Shown here: piece after piece, positions 34,144 through 46,110 of the stretch
Layout of the letters: each line of letters begins with the position of its first letter
Numbering within the stretch: position 1 is the stretch's first letter
Origin: Artemia franciscana
Taxonomy: Eukaryota > Arthropoda > Branchiopoda > Anostraca > Artemiidae
Length of the DNA stretch: 64,000 nucleotides
NCBI RefSeq assembly: GCF_032884065.1
Contig: NW_027062695.1
Span: 1-64,000, forward strand
Direction of reading: 5' to 3'
Made by a program: the position numbers and the translations under genes
The notes under the pieces: generated by a model
What the model saw: only the letters and a program-made list of their open reading frames with translations
What the model was told of the DNA's origin: nothing
Databases searched by the model: none

Positions 34144-36290
34144 CTATTGAGCCTTCTCCAGACCGAAAAGCCGTCTGTAATGTATACATACGTCTTGATC
34201 TAAAGTAAGATAGTGATCGTATAGTAGTACTCTCACATCGTCCGCACGAACATAGACTTTATCCGATATGGCCGACACGTCATTTTTTTCCACTCGAACT
34301 GTATAGTTTCTAAATTTTGAAGAACGAATGGCCATTACCTTCCCTCTTGGAACTAGACTATTCTCTAAACAGTTTCTATAGAGATTCATATCAAAATTAT
34401 CTTTTAAATAGTGTGAAGGCATCATTTTCCAGTCTTGTTTGATATCCTCTTTGTGTGTTTGCACACAGTATACCTCCAAACCTGCAAGTACACCTTTGTA
34501 TATCAATTTTCTTCCCGTCTCTAATTTTAAAAATAACAACTTATTTGGGACCTGGTGCTCTACTAGCTTTGGATATATTGACTCGTCCCAGTTAGTGTAG
34601 TCTATTCAAGAGCTATTGTGCTCATTTTCCAAATCTTCTAATAACTTATCTGTTTTAACTTTTAACAATAATGAATCTATATCCCTATAATAAACATGAA
34701 CTGGTCCCTCGCCCGGCCACTGGAGCTTACACACATTGTAATAAAATTCCAACATGAGTTTTTTCAAATTTCTAATATAGCATTGCCAGCGGCAATCTTT
34801 TTAAATACAATGTTTCTCTTTTTTCTATGCAAAAGGACCATATTAGAGTCTATGATTGTGAACGTTGTGAAATTCAGATCTGCAATGATTCGGGTACATT
34901 ATTCTGGGTCAATTACAACTTCAAAACAACTCCTTTTGCAAACACCCTTGCACATTTTACCGAACGCTGAATTTATAATAAGTTTACAGATTTCCTTTTC
35001 AACCTTCGTTTTTGCCTGAGATCGTTTACTGACAAAAATGTAAATAAGCGTCTTTACATACTGCTTCTGATCAAACTGGAAAGCTCTAGGAATCTTTGTG
35101 ACCTAAAAATCCTTGGCCAGTATCCACTGCAAAAGAACGTGATGTCGAAGTATATTCTGTTTTGGATAAAGCTCGACAATAAGCTTTTGTTTGGAAGGTG
35201 TCCATACCCCCATCCTCTGCCTGAGATAAGTTATAGGGACTCAATGAATTCCTAGGACCGGTCTGCTTAAGCACGGGAGAACAAATTCCTTTACCGAGTC
35301 ATAAAGTTCCGTTGGTTCTTCACAATCAATGTGGAAAAACCATCCTTGTGGTCCAGTCTCCTCAATAGTGTACATGTTAGAAAAACTTGGACCAGAAGCA
35401 TTGTCCAGCCATTTGTAATTCCCACACAGCAAAGAGAAGTGAGACACTTCCGACGGATAAAGGGAATTTATGTCCAGGAGAACCGCATTTGACTCTTCCG
35501 GTGCATTAACCAGTCGGATCGGATTCCAGGATAAGATGCCCATGAGAAACGTACCCTCTCTGCATAGATCTCACTACAAACAAGTGCTGATCCACTCGGT
35601 GACCAGACCTATTGTTTCATGGCTGATTCTATAAAAATTCCCACTATCTTCAATAAATTTTTTCTTACAAACACAATACATATCGTTATTTTTAATTGCC
35701 ATTTCGTCTTATGGCGATAGATTCATTGGATAATTTGTTTTTTGAAGCCATGAAATTGACTTATTTGATGTTTTAATAAGCGTAACCATAGCTGCATGTA
35801 CACAGTCTTCCCCACCCAATGTCTTAACTACCAATAGCACGGCATTACTCGAGTCTCTTTGCCCGTGGGCAAAAGAGACTGCAATGAATTCATGTTTTTT
35901 AACACGATTCGAGCTTGATAGATCATGAACATCCATGACTTTAGCTTTGATGTCCAACTTGTCGCTCCGCAAGAGCGATTTTTGGGAAATTTTAAACCTC
36001 AAAATGGTATTGTCGCCTGAAACCGTTTCCACAGACTCGTACCCATGACGCTTACAGTGCCTTAAGTAGTTTTTCAATTTTAATTGGGTATAGAATCAAG
36101 ACAGACACATCGGACAATAATGACGTGCACTTTCTTTCTTCCCTTTACTTAAAACCCCACTAATATATCTTGAATTGGGAGGAAATGTCCAATTGACTCG
36201 AGGTCTCTGGCAGGCTCGCAGAGAAGCCATACCCAGTGTGTCACTGATTCAATGGATGGGGATTTTACCGAATATATCACCCCTTTTTAT
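34144..36290 (-). pseudogene. Polinton protein-primed DNA polymerase B relic
   Basis: Replicates the element from a terminal protein. In order on the - strand: a C2H2-like finger CPMCLS..FYTQLKLKNYLRHC (about 36110-36050), a diverged exonuclease region (about 36000-35700), motif A LLDINSLYPSEV (35445-35474), motif B KLIINSAFGKMCKG (about 34985-34945), and motif C VYYRDIDSLLL (about 34693-34660). A C-terminal frame (34539-34144) follows with LIYKGVLAGLEVYCVQ and VRVLLYDHYLTL. DxxSLYP, NSxFGK and DxDS are the family B polymerase signatures. At least five stops or frameshifts, so no protein can be made. Confidence 0.85.
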
Positions 36291-36599
36291 TTTTAGGTTT
36301 CCTCTCTTCACACTCTTTAACGTACTGTAAGACTAAAAAACCAATTTTCCCTCTCAAAAATGTCTATCCCCTTAAGTGTTACAGACAGTTGTCCCTTTAA
36401 ACAGCTCTTTTTGAACTTTTAAACTCTTTTAAACAACTTTATAAACTCTGTCCCCTCTCCTCAGTAACTGATAAATTATATAAATGCATCTTACTAGCAT
36501 CCTTTGCCTCGGCCTTATAGGATGGGACAAGGTCTGACTACTTCAAGCACTCTAAGCTGTTATTAAAAGAAAAGTGTCGTATACCCTTACAAGCCTTTA

Positions 36600-37330
36600 A
36601 ATTTTTCTTATATTTTACACTTCTCTCCCCTCCCCCACTTCTCAAAACAAACTCTTTTTTTAAATTTCGTTACATTTACGTCTAAAGTTTCCATAAATAA
36701 TACCAGTAATGAACTCCTATTTTTATTGTGATTTTCTACCCTACTAAAAATAATTCTCACCCACTCTGAAAAAACCCTCAAATTATGCAAGTCCGGGTGA
36801 AGGTCCACATGTCCTTTTGTAGGTAGTTCGAGTACACATCACTCATCTTTTCCTTCAAAAAATATTATCGGGCAATAGATGCCTTCACACTGCCCTGTCT
36901 CCCACATACCTAATGTGTTTCTTGAGAAGTGCTCGAATGTTCCTGACACAGGATGGCGCTATGTCTACAGAATCCGTATGGATGCAACCACTTGTAAGAG
37001 TATTGAAGGGATCTCCAAATTCAGCTCTAAAAACAGAGATAGTTCACGACGTGGCATCGGCACGGTAAAAATTGGGCAATACAGGGGATAAGGCGGCACC
37101 ACTTTTCCTGCTTCTCCCTTATCACTGTGAGGGGTGGGCACCTATTCTTCTAGAACACACTTGACCTCACTAGATGGCATTTGTTCTAATAGATTGTCTA
37201 AAAACTGTGCGTCGAGGCTGAGATCCGTCAAAAAACTGTCCAAATGAAAATTTGGGGAAAGTATACTAATAGGGCTCACCCCCAAACTAAAATCCCCCTT
37301 AAGTTTACTTTTAATTTGGGCCGTTCAAAG
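36600..37330 (-). pseudogene. Unidentified Polinton coding relic upstream of the polymerase
   Basis: Coherent - strand segments in changing frames: FSLGVSPISILSPNFHLDSF, LSLDAQFLDNLLEQMPSSEV, GDPFNTLTSGCIHTDSVDIA and VRNIRALLKKHIRYVGDRAV. It may be the N-terminal part of the polymerase reading frame or a separate gene. No family recognised. Confidence 0.4.
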
Positions 37331-37500
37331 ATTTACGTGGAATTCTGCTTGTAATGTCGGTATGTAAGCCTAGAAAATAATAAGAGCCTAGTAGCTCATT
37401 GGAACACTCTTGAATTCATCCTGTGAAAGAATTTATATTAGGCTTAGAAAGAGTAGATTAGTAGAGAATAGACAGAGAAGAGTAGAGAATAGAGCAATTA

Positions 37501-37638
37501 TTCGGATGCATTGAGACCACACTACCAGTTAACAATTTGATGACCATACACGGGCCTCCAAAGGGACACTTCGGATGTATTGAGACCTCACTACCACTTA
37601 AGAATTGGATGACCATACATGGATTCCCAAACTAGTCC
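37501..37638. repeat. Tandem duplication, 69-bp unit
   Basis: TTCGGATGCATTGAGACCAC.. at 37501 recurs at 37570 with about 85% identity (TTCGGATGTATTGAGACCTC..). Confidence 0.8.
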
Positions 37639-37764
37639 ATCGGGTCCATGGCCCCAAGACTACGTGCTATAAATCTAATGACCAGAAATTACCAGATAAA
37701 TGCGGGTAGGCTGTAGCCTCTTTACATTGTAGGTATTATAATGTTCTAAAGAGTCTTAAAAACT

Positions 37765-37870
37765 TATTGAAGGGGTATTGACGTCCATTGGTACTTCTTC
37801 TTCTTCCTCCCCGAAGACTTTGGTCAGCGAATTCTTGATCTATGCTTGGAGATCATCATTGAAGGTCTGA
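37765..37870 (-). pseudogene. Short Polinton coding relic
   Basis: Behind an acceptor-like TTATTCTTTTTTCAG, the - strand reads TFNDDLQA (then TAG), IKNSLTKVFGEEEEEVPMDV to TAA. Acidic; unassigned. Confidence 0.3.
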
Positions 37871-38527
37871 AAAAAGAATAAAAATTCTTACTCTCTTAAA
37901 GCAATTTTGATTTTAAACTGTGAAAGGAGGTTGTTATTATGCTAAAAAGAATAGAATATTTTAATTTTCATGAAAAACTGAATGGATAATACCCTCAAAT
38001 TCCCTTCTTAGAAGGAAGAATGAAACGTATTTCAACACGAGAATGCATTATTTTAAGAAGCATGAAGATCTCCCCTAAAAACCATAGTAGGTGCCCCTGA
38101 TGTTTTCCCTCATTATTAAGTTGAAATAAAAGAAACCTATTATTACTTTTGGGACAAGAATCGTCAAATATCTTCATTAGGGGTAATATTAAAACACTTT
38201 TCAACAATAGAATTTAGGATTTTAAAGACATTTTATTTCAAAACGCTACTAATAGCTAAAAATATAGTGAAAAGTCCATTTTCTTTAGAACAGTGGGGAT
38301 CCTCAAAATTATTAGACTGGGGGGAGCTTTAATAACCAAAAGGAATGCGTTACTTTTTAAAGATTGGAATTAGCATCAATATTATTAATAGTCCCCCAAG
38401 CTTTTTTTTAGCGAAATGCCCTCCAAAACTTGAAAAGATTTGTCTACTTTTAGGATTTGGGAATACCGTTAAACCGATTTCTCAGAGGTGGTGAACATAA
38501 CCCCCTATAGTAAACTAAAAAGAATAT

Positions 38528-38900
38528 TCAATAATTAGAATAAAAGCGGTAAGGTTTTTGAGAAATATCAATAATTTTACATACATTAGGGTCAACAGGT
38601 CCATCTTGCAAGTCTGGAGTAGAAGAATCAGCTTCTCTGCTATGGGGCTGGGGGAGCATAAAAAGCCCTGCAGCTTGAGTGTCACGGGGCTTCGAGGCCA
38701 GGGGGCGCATCATTCCCATGCAGGGGAGGCGTAAAAAGTTCGGGATGTATAATGACCGGACGTCTTGAGGGGGTATCATTCTCCCTTTTTTGCTGGTGGA
38801 CCATAGAAGGGCCCGCTTCTTTGCTTTGCAGAGTGGTTGCATCGTAGGTCTTCACTCTTTTTGGAGGAGCGGGGCATTGCTTCAAATTCTCCTAAAAGAG
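38528..38900 (-). pseudogene. Pro-rich coding relic near the Polinton right end
   Basis: After TTTCTCTTTTAG (acceptor-like), one frame gives ENLKQCPAPPKRVKTYDATT, SMVHQQKRENDTPSRRP, HPELFTPPLHGNDAPPGLEA. A +1 frame then gives LFMLPQPHSREADSSTPDLQ, VDPNVCKIIDIS. It could be a first or early gene of the element. No family recognised. Confidence 0.4.
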
Positions 38901-40440
38901 AAATTTAATTTAATTTTTTATGTAGTGTTTTTGCATTTATACAAAAGGTTTGTTGTTTTATTTTTTTATAAACAACAACATCAAAGAACAAAACAAAAGT
39001 TACAGGCTTTTTTCTCTCGAACAAGGCCGTAATTTTCTATGGGGCTGGTGGGCATCTGCTCCTCCGAGAACCCTGTTTGTCCCCCCACTTAAATTTAACT
39101 CGCCACTATCGCACTCTACCCCTTCTATATCGATGCTAGAAAACTATAGTTTTCAAGCCCCCTCGGATGACATTCTTTTGATTCTTTTGAAATTCTAATT
39201 CTTTCAAAAATTTTAAATTCTTTTGAAAATCTTTTGATTTTGAAATTTATTTGAAAATCATGCCATATTTGAGAATAAAGGGTTAAATTTGAGAATTTAA
39301 AAAGCGATAAAGTAGGTTTGGTACGCGGTTCAAAATACTTTCTCAGGGTTTACATTCCCAGTAAATTTGCCTCATTTTCCTAACGCTATTTTTCGAGATA
39401 GCAAAAAGTATATAAACTAGAATCTAATGAAAATACACTAGAGGAAAAGCTAGAGAATCATTAAACTTCAGGGTAACAACTAGGGGGGAGGGGCTATCAA
39501 AGAATTCGATATTGCTGTCAGAAAAGGAAGCTTGTTTGCCTTTTCTAGTGTAAAGAAGGAATATTACTCGCACCCATATTTAATGCCCAAATAAAATATA
39601 TCTATGAAAGCGTTTTCCGCTTAAATTCAATTTGTTTAAGCATAACTCACCAATTTGCGATTCACATCTAATAACGTAGTGTTCAAATTTGCCGGCTTGT
39701 AAAAATCCTGTTCATGCAATGATCAGAAGAGCGACTGTCCGGCAAAAAATATGCCTTTACATGCTGGGAGCCTTTACATGATCATTAAGGGTTTAACATG
39801 TTGGTGTTAATGTCTTTTATAGCAACTTGTTTGAAAGCGGTTTAATAGCGTTTTAATAAAATTTGCGAGATAATTAGGTTATTCAAATGTGAGAATCGTG
39901 CAATAGCAGGGAGGCTTATTTAGATATTTATCCGATATAGAGAGCTATAGTAGGTTAAATTTGGGTGTATACACCTTATTTTTGTGGGGGAAGTTATAGA
40001 AAGAGAGACTTACCAGCATATAAGCAGACGTCCAATATTTTTCAAATTTCAATAGAAATCTGTTTTAGAATGACGTGATACGTTCAAGATCATATATAAG
40101 ACCAATGAAATTCCTGTTTTAATACCTGTTTTCATATCCCCAAGACAAATGGAATTACTCAGCTCCCCGTTAGAACAGTAGCAGATGAGGTTTCTTTTTT
40201 TTTGAAGTAGCGAGATATCAACAAACTTTTGTTCCGTAAAATCGATTGATGTCTATAGCTGTTCTCCATATAGAAAATGGCTAAGAATTTTCTGACACAA
40301 AATGATGGAAACACATGAATATATTTGAATGGACCATGCAAGGACCATGTCTATACTTGAGGGAGCGCCCTGAAGGTTTTTTTAAATGTAAATCTAGATT
40401 TGCTGGGAGTCTCATGTGTTTTTAATCATAAAAACCAAAG
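38901..40440. other. Polinton right flank, no gene recognised
   Basis: AT-rich sequence between the last coding relic and the right TIR. Short frames only, none with a readable domain. Confidence 0.4.
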
Positions 40441-40687
40441 AAATCCTGATTTGGTGGACCCTGAAGGTTTTTTCCTACACCTTAGATTTTTAAGAAACGG
40501 AAGCCTGCTTCTAGATGGAAAAATTTCTCTATGATGTAACAAGCAAACCCTATAACGGAGGTGTACAGTAAATCTACGATATAGTATTGCTTCAGACCCA
40601 GGTGCGCGCAATAGTGTCTTGAGAGACTAGTAGCTGTAATAGTTTACCCCCTATATGGCCGTCTAAATCTAAAAATTGGTCACTATT
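40441..40687 (-). repeat. Polinton right terminal inverted repeat
   Basis: The reverse complement begins AATAGTGACC and matches 24584-24829 block by block (CTATTGCG, GGGTCTGAAGCAAT, TTTGCTTGTTACA, GTTTCTTAAAAA, GGTGTAGG, TTCAGGGT). Confidence 0.85.
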
Positions 40688-40790
40688 GTGAATCTATTGT
40701 TACTAAGATTATGTTTCTTATATTTGAAGTTACTATTGAGCAACATCGCTCCTTACTTACAGTTCGTTATCCGTAACAGTTAGTTGTAGT
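40688..40790 (+). repeat. TE3 tail, continuation of the copy ending at 24583
   Basis: CTATTGTTACTAAGATTATG..TTTGAAGTTACTATTGAGC..CGCTCCTTACTTACAGTTCGTTA is the part of TE3 missing after 24583, in the same orientation. Confidence 0.65.
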
Positions 40791-41384
40791 CACCGTAAAA
40801 CAACAATATATTGACATGTATCGAATTTATATTGTCGATCCGATTTTGTTTTACGGTTCTCAGAGGGGAAATAAAAAAGTTGCAAGGTTTTTTTTGCTCT
40901 TCTGAGAATTTACAATTATTACAATATGTTATTTTGATACCTGACTGACGAAAAATATTGGTATTGCTGGAAAACAAGGTCATGCACAATAAGCTAATGC
41001 AAGTATGAGAGTATTCCTATTGATGTGGCAATGTAAAATACTGCGGGAGTTCAGGGTTTAAAATTTCAAGGAACAGGAGACAATACGAGCAAGATATGAG
41101 TAAGCTTTGAGTGACTATCAGATGGTTGAAGCAACTCCTTTGGGTAAACAGAGAACCCCTTGAAATCATGTAGGTTATCATAATCAAAGTCACATTTATA
41201 GTTGTGAATTTTGAATAGATTTTAATTAGTTTATTTTGTTATTGTTTATATTTTTACCATGGTTCTCTGGTTTGCTCGTAATACATTATGTCATATCCTA
41301 AGATATTAGTAAAATTTTGCCTATTTTATATAAAATTAGCGTATTTTAGTATAGGAGAAATTTTAGAAATAAAATGAGTGATAC

Positions 41385-41525
41385 CTAATTTTCTCTCCAG
41401 CTTCAGCATTTCCATCAATATCGCAGCGATACAAAGGTTTATTTGGGTCATTTTCGTCAAATTGGCCAGCAATTTCACACAAAGATTTATGGAGTTGAAA
41501 TTGCAAAATGTGAGCAACGAAATAT
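41385..41525 (-). CDS. Angiotensin-converting enzyme-like exon (C-terminal catalytic half)
   Basis: Too short and phase-split to appear as an obvious ORF. The acceptor GTTTTTTAG precedes the first base, which completes Arg. It then reads YFVAHILQFQLHKSLCEIAG, QFDENDPNKPLYRCDIDGNA, EAGEKI and a split Arg before donor GTATCA. It matches the family stretch RYFVxFIxQFQFHxxLC..CDIxxSxEAG. R-Y of S-R-Y-F contain the chloride-site Arg and the transition-state Tyr (Arg522/Tyr523 in human testis ACE). The position of human Phe527 is His here (YFVAH). The two Cys are the conserved disulphide pair. Phase 1+46 codons+2 fits both neighbours. Confidence 0.92.
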
Positions 41526-42802
41526 CTAAAAAACAAAATGACTTTATTAACTGTCGTTAGTAGGGCTCAAAGAGACAATAATGAAATACAAAAAAGTGAT
41601 TTGTTTGTTTTCCCATTAGTTACCTTTGGGACTCAATTTGGTCTTGTACCAAATGTTCAGAGATCGATGAAGTAATAGTGCTAAGCCTAAATGAGTAACA
41701 ATCAACGAAATTTAGAAAAATTGAAAGAAACAACGATTATTCAAGAAGGTATCGTTTTTCGGGTAAAAAAAAAACAAACAATTCAATCAAAGTCGAATCA
41801 AATTTATCCCCAGTTGCTTGGTATTATAGAAACCTTCAATATTAAAGTGGTCAGCTACTAAACAAAATGGTAACGCACTATTAAGTTTTAAAATGCTTGG
41901 CCTTAATTAAGAACTTAATATGCTATTGAAGAAATATTAGTTTTCATTCAGTATGTTAAAACTGGGAGAATGGCTTATAGAATTTACGTAATTTTGTATG
42001 TGAAATTAATTCAGTTCCAATTTGATTCACTTGTGCTAAAACTATTAGAATATGTGATAAAATCTTTGTGATAAGTTAATATATTTATATCTAGCAGCAT
42101 ATGAAATGGGAGTAGTAGCGGATCCATGGGGTAAGTAGGGCGGCCACCCCCATGGCTTAGGCAAAAAGTTTCTATTTTTAGATTTCTGTGACTCGATTGC
42201 GGGAAATGGGTTTGATGACATTTACTCTGCCTGCCTAAGTCCTTAGGGAATTGTCCTGTGTTTGGTGTCACCCGAGCTTACAAGGCATTTTGCAGTTGAA
42301 ACGCAAGTCGCAAGTCATCACGCAAGTCGTTGAAACTTCAAAAAGTATGCAAATCAAAACCTGATTTTTTTTCAGTAACTAAGAAATTTCTTGAAATGAC
42401 TGCAATAACAGACGGGCCTTAGGGTTAGTCATGATTCTAGAAAGGTTTGAAAAGCATTACTTTTTTGAATAATATTAACCAGTTACTATGTTGAAGCGAA
42501 GAAAGCATTCAATATACAAAGTTTTCATTTCGAAAGCTAGGCGATTGGACAATCTACATATAGTTAAAAATGAAAATAATGAGAATTTTAGTGTTTTAAT
42601 AGTGATTCCAACGCTTTAACAAATGGTAAAATTATGGGTATTTGTCATTCGCGAAGTTTACAGCCCCAAGCCAAACATCAAATATATAAGCACTTTCTGC
42701 GAAAATGACATCAGAAGCTAAATTGATAGAATTCAAAAACTGGATGATCGTATGGGATATCAATTGCTACAGGACCTTATGATTCTGCCATCTAACTACA
42801 GC
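41526..42802. other. ACE intron, no gene recognised
   Basis: AT-rich intronic sequence; short frames only. Confidence 0.5.
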
Positions 42803-43801
42803 TAATCCCTATCCAGCACGTTCAATTCCTTTTTCCTGGTAGTTCCATAAAAGTATTCCTCGCGAAATTGAATGGGACTTTTCTCACGACATTGTTTAAG
42901 AAGATAGCGAAGTTTTAACGATATTCTATAGGGAGATAGGGGAGTCCACATGACCCTTTATTGAGAGATAGGTTATTCTTTGCGACATTGTATGGGACCT
43001 TTCCCAGAACATTGGCTTGGACTATAGAGTATTTTCTACGAGATTAGCTTGGACCATGGTTGAAATCTGACGACATTAGTGTGGAACACAGGGGGGAATA
43101 CGCCGACATTAGCTTAGACTATAGGGGGAATACGACGACATTAGCATCCCCATTCTCTTTTTTTCGTAGTTATTTCCTAGGGGAAATTCTAGCAAGAGCC
43201 ACTTTCTTTTTTTATGAGGCAGACTCTTATATGGCCTATTACGAATACCATTTTTGCTGTATCTAAGACTAAACGCTAATATTTTCTTCTTCCATCGACA
43301 AAATTTTTACTTACCAACCCTTACAACGAAATGTCATAATCGATCAAATTTTCTAGAACAATTTCAAATTTAGTAACTCACAACGCTCTTGGGAAAATAA
43401 CATTCGTAATAGGACATATACGAGTTTGCCTTTAAAAAAAAGGAAGTGGCTCTCCCATTAATTTCCCCCAGGAAATACTCGCGAAAAAGACAGAATATTC
43501 CCCCCTATATTCCTAGTTAGTGTCGTCGTATGCTCCGTCCTATGTTCTAAGCCTCGTAGAAAGTGTCCTATTTTCCAAGCCAATGTCGCGAGAAAGGTCC
43601 CATAAAATGTCGCGAAGAATACCGTATCTCTCAATAGAGTGGCGTGAGGACTCCACTATCTTTCTCTAGAATGCTGTGAAAACTCCGCTATCTCCTAAAC
43701 ATAGTTTCGTGAGAATGGTCCCATGCAAGGTGTGAGGAATGTTCTATCCCTTGTCATGTGGAACTACCAGGAAAAAAAGGACTTGCTTGGTAGGGATTTA
43801 A
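42803..43801. mobile_element. Fold-back element with about 400-bp inverted arms
   Basis: The left arm (42803-43213) and right arm (43427-43801) are imperfect reverse complements. They share, in order, AATCCCTA, CCTTTTTCCTGGTAGTTCC, ATGGGAC..TTCTCACGA, GATAGCG.AGTTTT, TTGAGAGATA, GACATTG.ATGGGACCTTTC, ACATTGGCTTGGA, TTTCTACGAG, GAATACGACGACA, TATTTCCT.GGGGAAATT and GAGCCACTT. The arms contain short internal repeats (CGACATTAGCTT..). The centre (about 210 bp) has no gene. Class unknown. Confidence 0.75.
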
Positions 43802-44608
43802 GATCACTACCATTATACCGATTTCGTTGGCAGGGACAAAAAGAGATACAATCATACTCTTTCGGAAGAATTCCATTGATTAGTACTCTCAAATTAGGTA
43901 AGAATGAATGGTAGCGAATGAAGAACTGCAAATGAAGAACTTGGCAGAATGAAGAACTGCAGCAAAAGCAAAGTTCTTACAGACTCTTGTCACATCTGCT
44001 TATCTGATTGTAACCATTTGCACTCTAAGTAACATATCTGAATTGTTTTGATCGCTCGTTTGACTATTTCATCAGAAGAGCTTGGGCCTTGCGTCTGCAG
44101 CAATCCATATTAAGGACCTTCTTACCCAGTCGGAAGTCAGGCATCGGGAGAGTGACAGCAAGTTAAAAAAACATTTGACAAAGTAACTAATGTAGCAAGC
44201 AAGCTAGGCTTAGGAATTTTGTAAAGCCATTTCTTTTTTTTCTGCTTAAGAATTAAGATTTTGGGATTACTATTTAAATTCTGGGCGGAATTTCGACATT
44301 ACGCCAAAGTTCCAGAAAAAGAGAAGCCTTGTGGAACAAATTCAAATAATGGTAATATTATAGGATTTTCGGGTAGGTTGCAGGGTATTGCTTTTCAAGT
44401 GAATAAAAAATCTATATAATTTGCGACCTTCTGTGAGTCTGAGGCCATTTTATTATTAAATATGTCTTTTGATTTAGTTTTACAGCCCCCTGAGTGTTTT
44501 CCAAAAGTTTCAGTTTCATGTCAGTTTTGTCATGACTCCTTATAACAAGGACAAAGAATCCTGTAAGTTTACTAATAAACTGAAAACACTATGAGTTGAA
44601 ATATTTAC

Positions 44609-44811
44609 CTGCTATACTCAACATTTGCTGCTGTATGATATTTAGCACCAGCATCAAGGTCTTGGTTTGTTCGCAGCACTGGAGGCATAATTCCCTGATA
44701 CGTTGCACGAAGGTCCCACCAATGCTTGTTCCACTGCTCTTGCTCCACCTGACCAGCAAAAATATCCCATCTCCATCTATCCATCACATATGCAAAAGGA
44801 AGGAAGACAAT
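44609..44811 (-). CDS. Angiotensin-converting enzyme-like exon
   Basis: The acceptor TTAACCTTCTAG is followed in phase 0 by IVFLPFAYVMDRWRWDIFAG, QVEQEQWNKHWWDLRATYQG, IMPPVLRTNQDLDAGAKYHT, AANVEYS and two bases of Arg, then donor GTAAAT. It matches the M2 stretch (I)xFLPFxYxxDxWRWxxF..WWxLRxxYQGxxPPxxR..DxDxGAKxHI. K and H of GAKYH correspond to substrate-binding Lys511 and His513 of human testis ACE, and Y of VEY to Tyr520. 203 bp; ends phase 2. Confidence 0.95.
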
Positions 44812-44879
44812 CTAGAAGGTTAAATCATGACTCTCTATTTAGTTATCTTAACGCCTTAATGTCGTAAACGACATTTTCA

Positions 44880-45160
44880 AGCTTCTGAATTGCCTAAAAT
44901 AAAATTCTCTCAAAAAGAGGACCAGCTAGGCAAGAACCAGCTAGGTAAAACAACATGCAACCAGATAAAAATACAAACATTAGGTGTGACAGTGATGGTT
45001 CACCACATGAATGGGGCAGTGATATGAAAAGCAACAAAGAATCTTCTTCTTAAATCTCCTTCACTTTTTGTTTCGTGAACTTTCTAAGTTCACGAAACAA
45101 AGCTGGTCCTCCTTTTGAGATTAATTTTCAGATGAAAATTAAATTCTTAACGACTATGCT
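44880..45160. repeat. Inverted repeat with 14-bp perfect hairpin
   Basis: CTCAAAAAGAGGACCAGCT (44912-44930) is mirrored by AGCTGGTCCTCCTTTTGAG (45101-45119). Inside is TTTGTTTCGTGAAC-TTTCTAA-GTTCACGAAACAAA (45067-45101). Confidence 0.7.
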
Positions 45161-45639
45161 CCTCATAAAGGATTTTCTCTTTATGGCCAACCAATTTAAA
45201 AAAGAAGGATTTCTCACGAAATTAAGTTGAAAAGTTGAAACGGAATAAAATATTTTTTCACAAATTACGCAAGGCATATCTACAGAACTAGGTTAAATAA
45301 CTGAATATGGAGATTTTCTAGTATCTGTTCCATTCTCAGAATTAACAATTAATTGAAAACACAAAGCCAACCTAAATTAAAAAGAAAGTTTTCCTATGGC
45401 CAAAAAAATCCTTGACTAAGCTGCAAAAAAAATAAAGACTAGTTTATATGTCTTAAAACGGCTTTTCGTTAGCTTAGACCTTAGATCTTCTTGTGACTTC
45501 AAAGGCAGTTGGGGATAAAAGAATAGTCAATGGTTGCCGTCGTCACTGCATGTGCCGTAATATCCTCCAATTTAGTTTGAAGCGAAGCTTTGACATTTGA
45601 AATTTCAGTTCGTTTGCTGCTTTGTAAAGTATTATGAGG

Positions 45640-46110
45640 TGCTTACCTGCTATTGCAGGATAAACTTTGGCACTCGCGTTTCGGGCATGCAAATGACATG
45701 CTCATGGTACCTCCACTTCGAGTATTTGGTACCTTTAGCAATCAGTGTCTGAGACATATTCTGTTTCGTCATGAACAGAACATTCGTCATGAACAGGGTC
45801 CAATTGATGTTTAGAATGTATTTTAAACACATTTATTTCAGAATGCAGGGAGTTTCTTTTTAAGGTTTTTGTCTGCATGACAGGTTATGGAATCATAGAA
45901 AAGCACCAAGAAGACGTTGCTGTTGAACAGCTTCTGCTTAAGCTGGAGAGAATATTGCTGGTTAGCACAAATTGGGATGAGTTTCTTGAAAGACACATTT
46001 ATCTGGCCAAATTTTAGCTTAACTTCTCTGTGACAGGAGCCGATGTCAAGGGTAGTGCTCCCTAAATACTTGAACTCTATGAATTGCTTAATGGTATGTT
46101 TTTATGAGCG
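45640..46110 (-). pseudogene. LINE reverse-transcriptase relic
   Basis: The - strand reads IEFKYLGSTTLDIGSCHREV, ICANQQYSLQLKQKLFNSNV and FLVLFYDSITCHAD, then broken NKC..GPCS..CPKRECQSLS. FKYLGS..D and KxxLFNSNVxxVLLYGSxTW are typical of the region after the RT palm in non-LTR elements. Several stops. Confidence 0.65.

Noticed and set aside
34696..35019. 107-codon + strand frame
   Set aside because: Antisense shadow of the DNA polymerase motifs B and C on the - strand.
37501..37638. CRISPR-like or other spaced repeat array
   Set aside because: Only two adjacent copies without spacers, in a eukaryotic genome.
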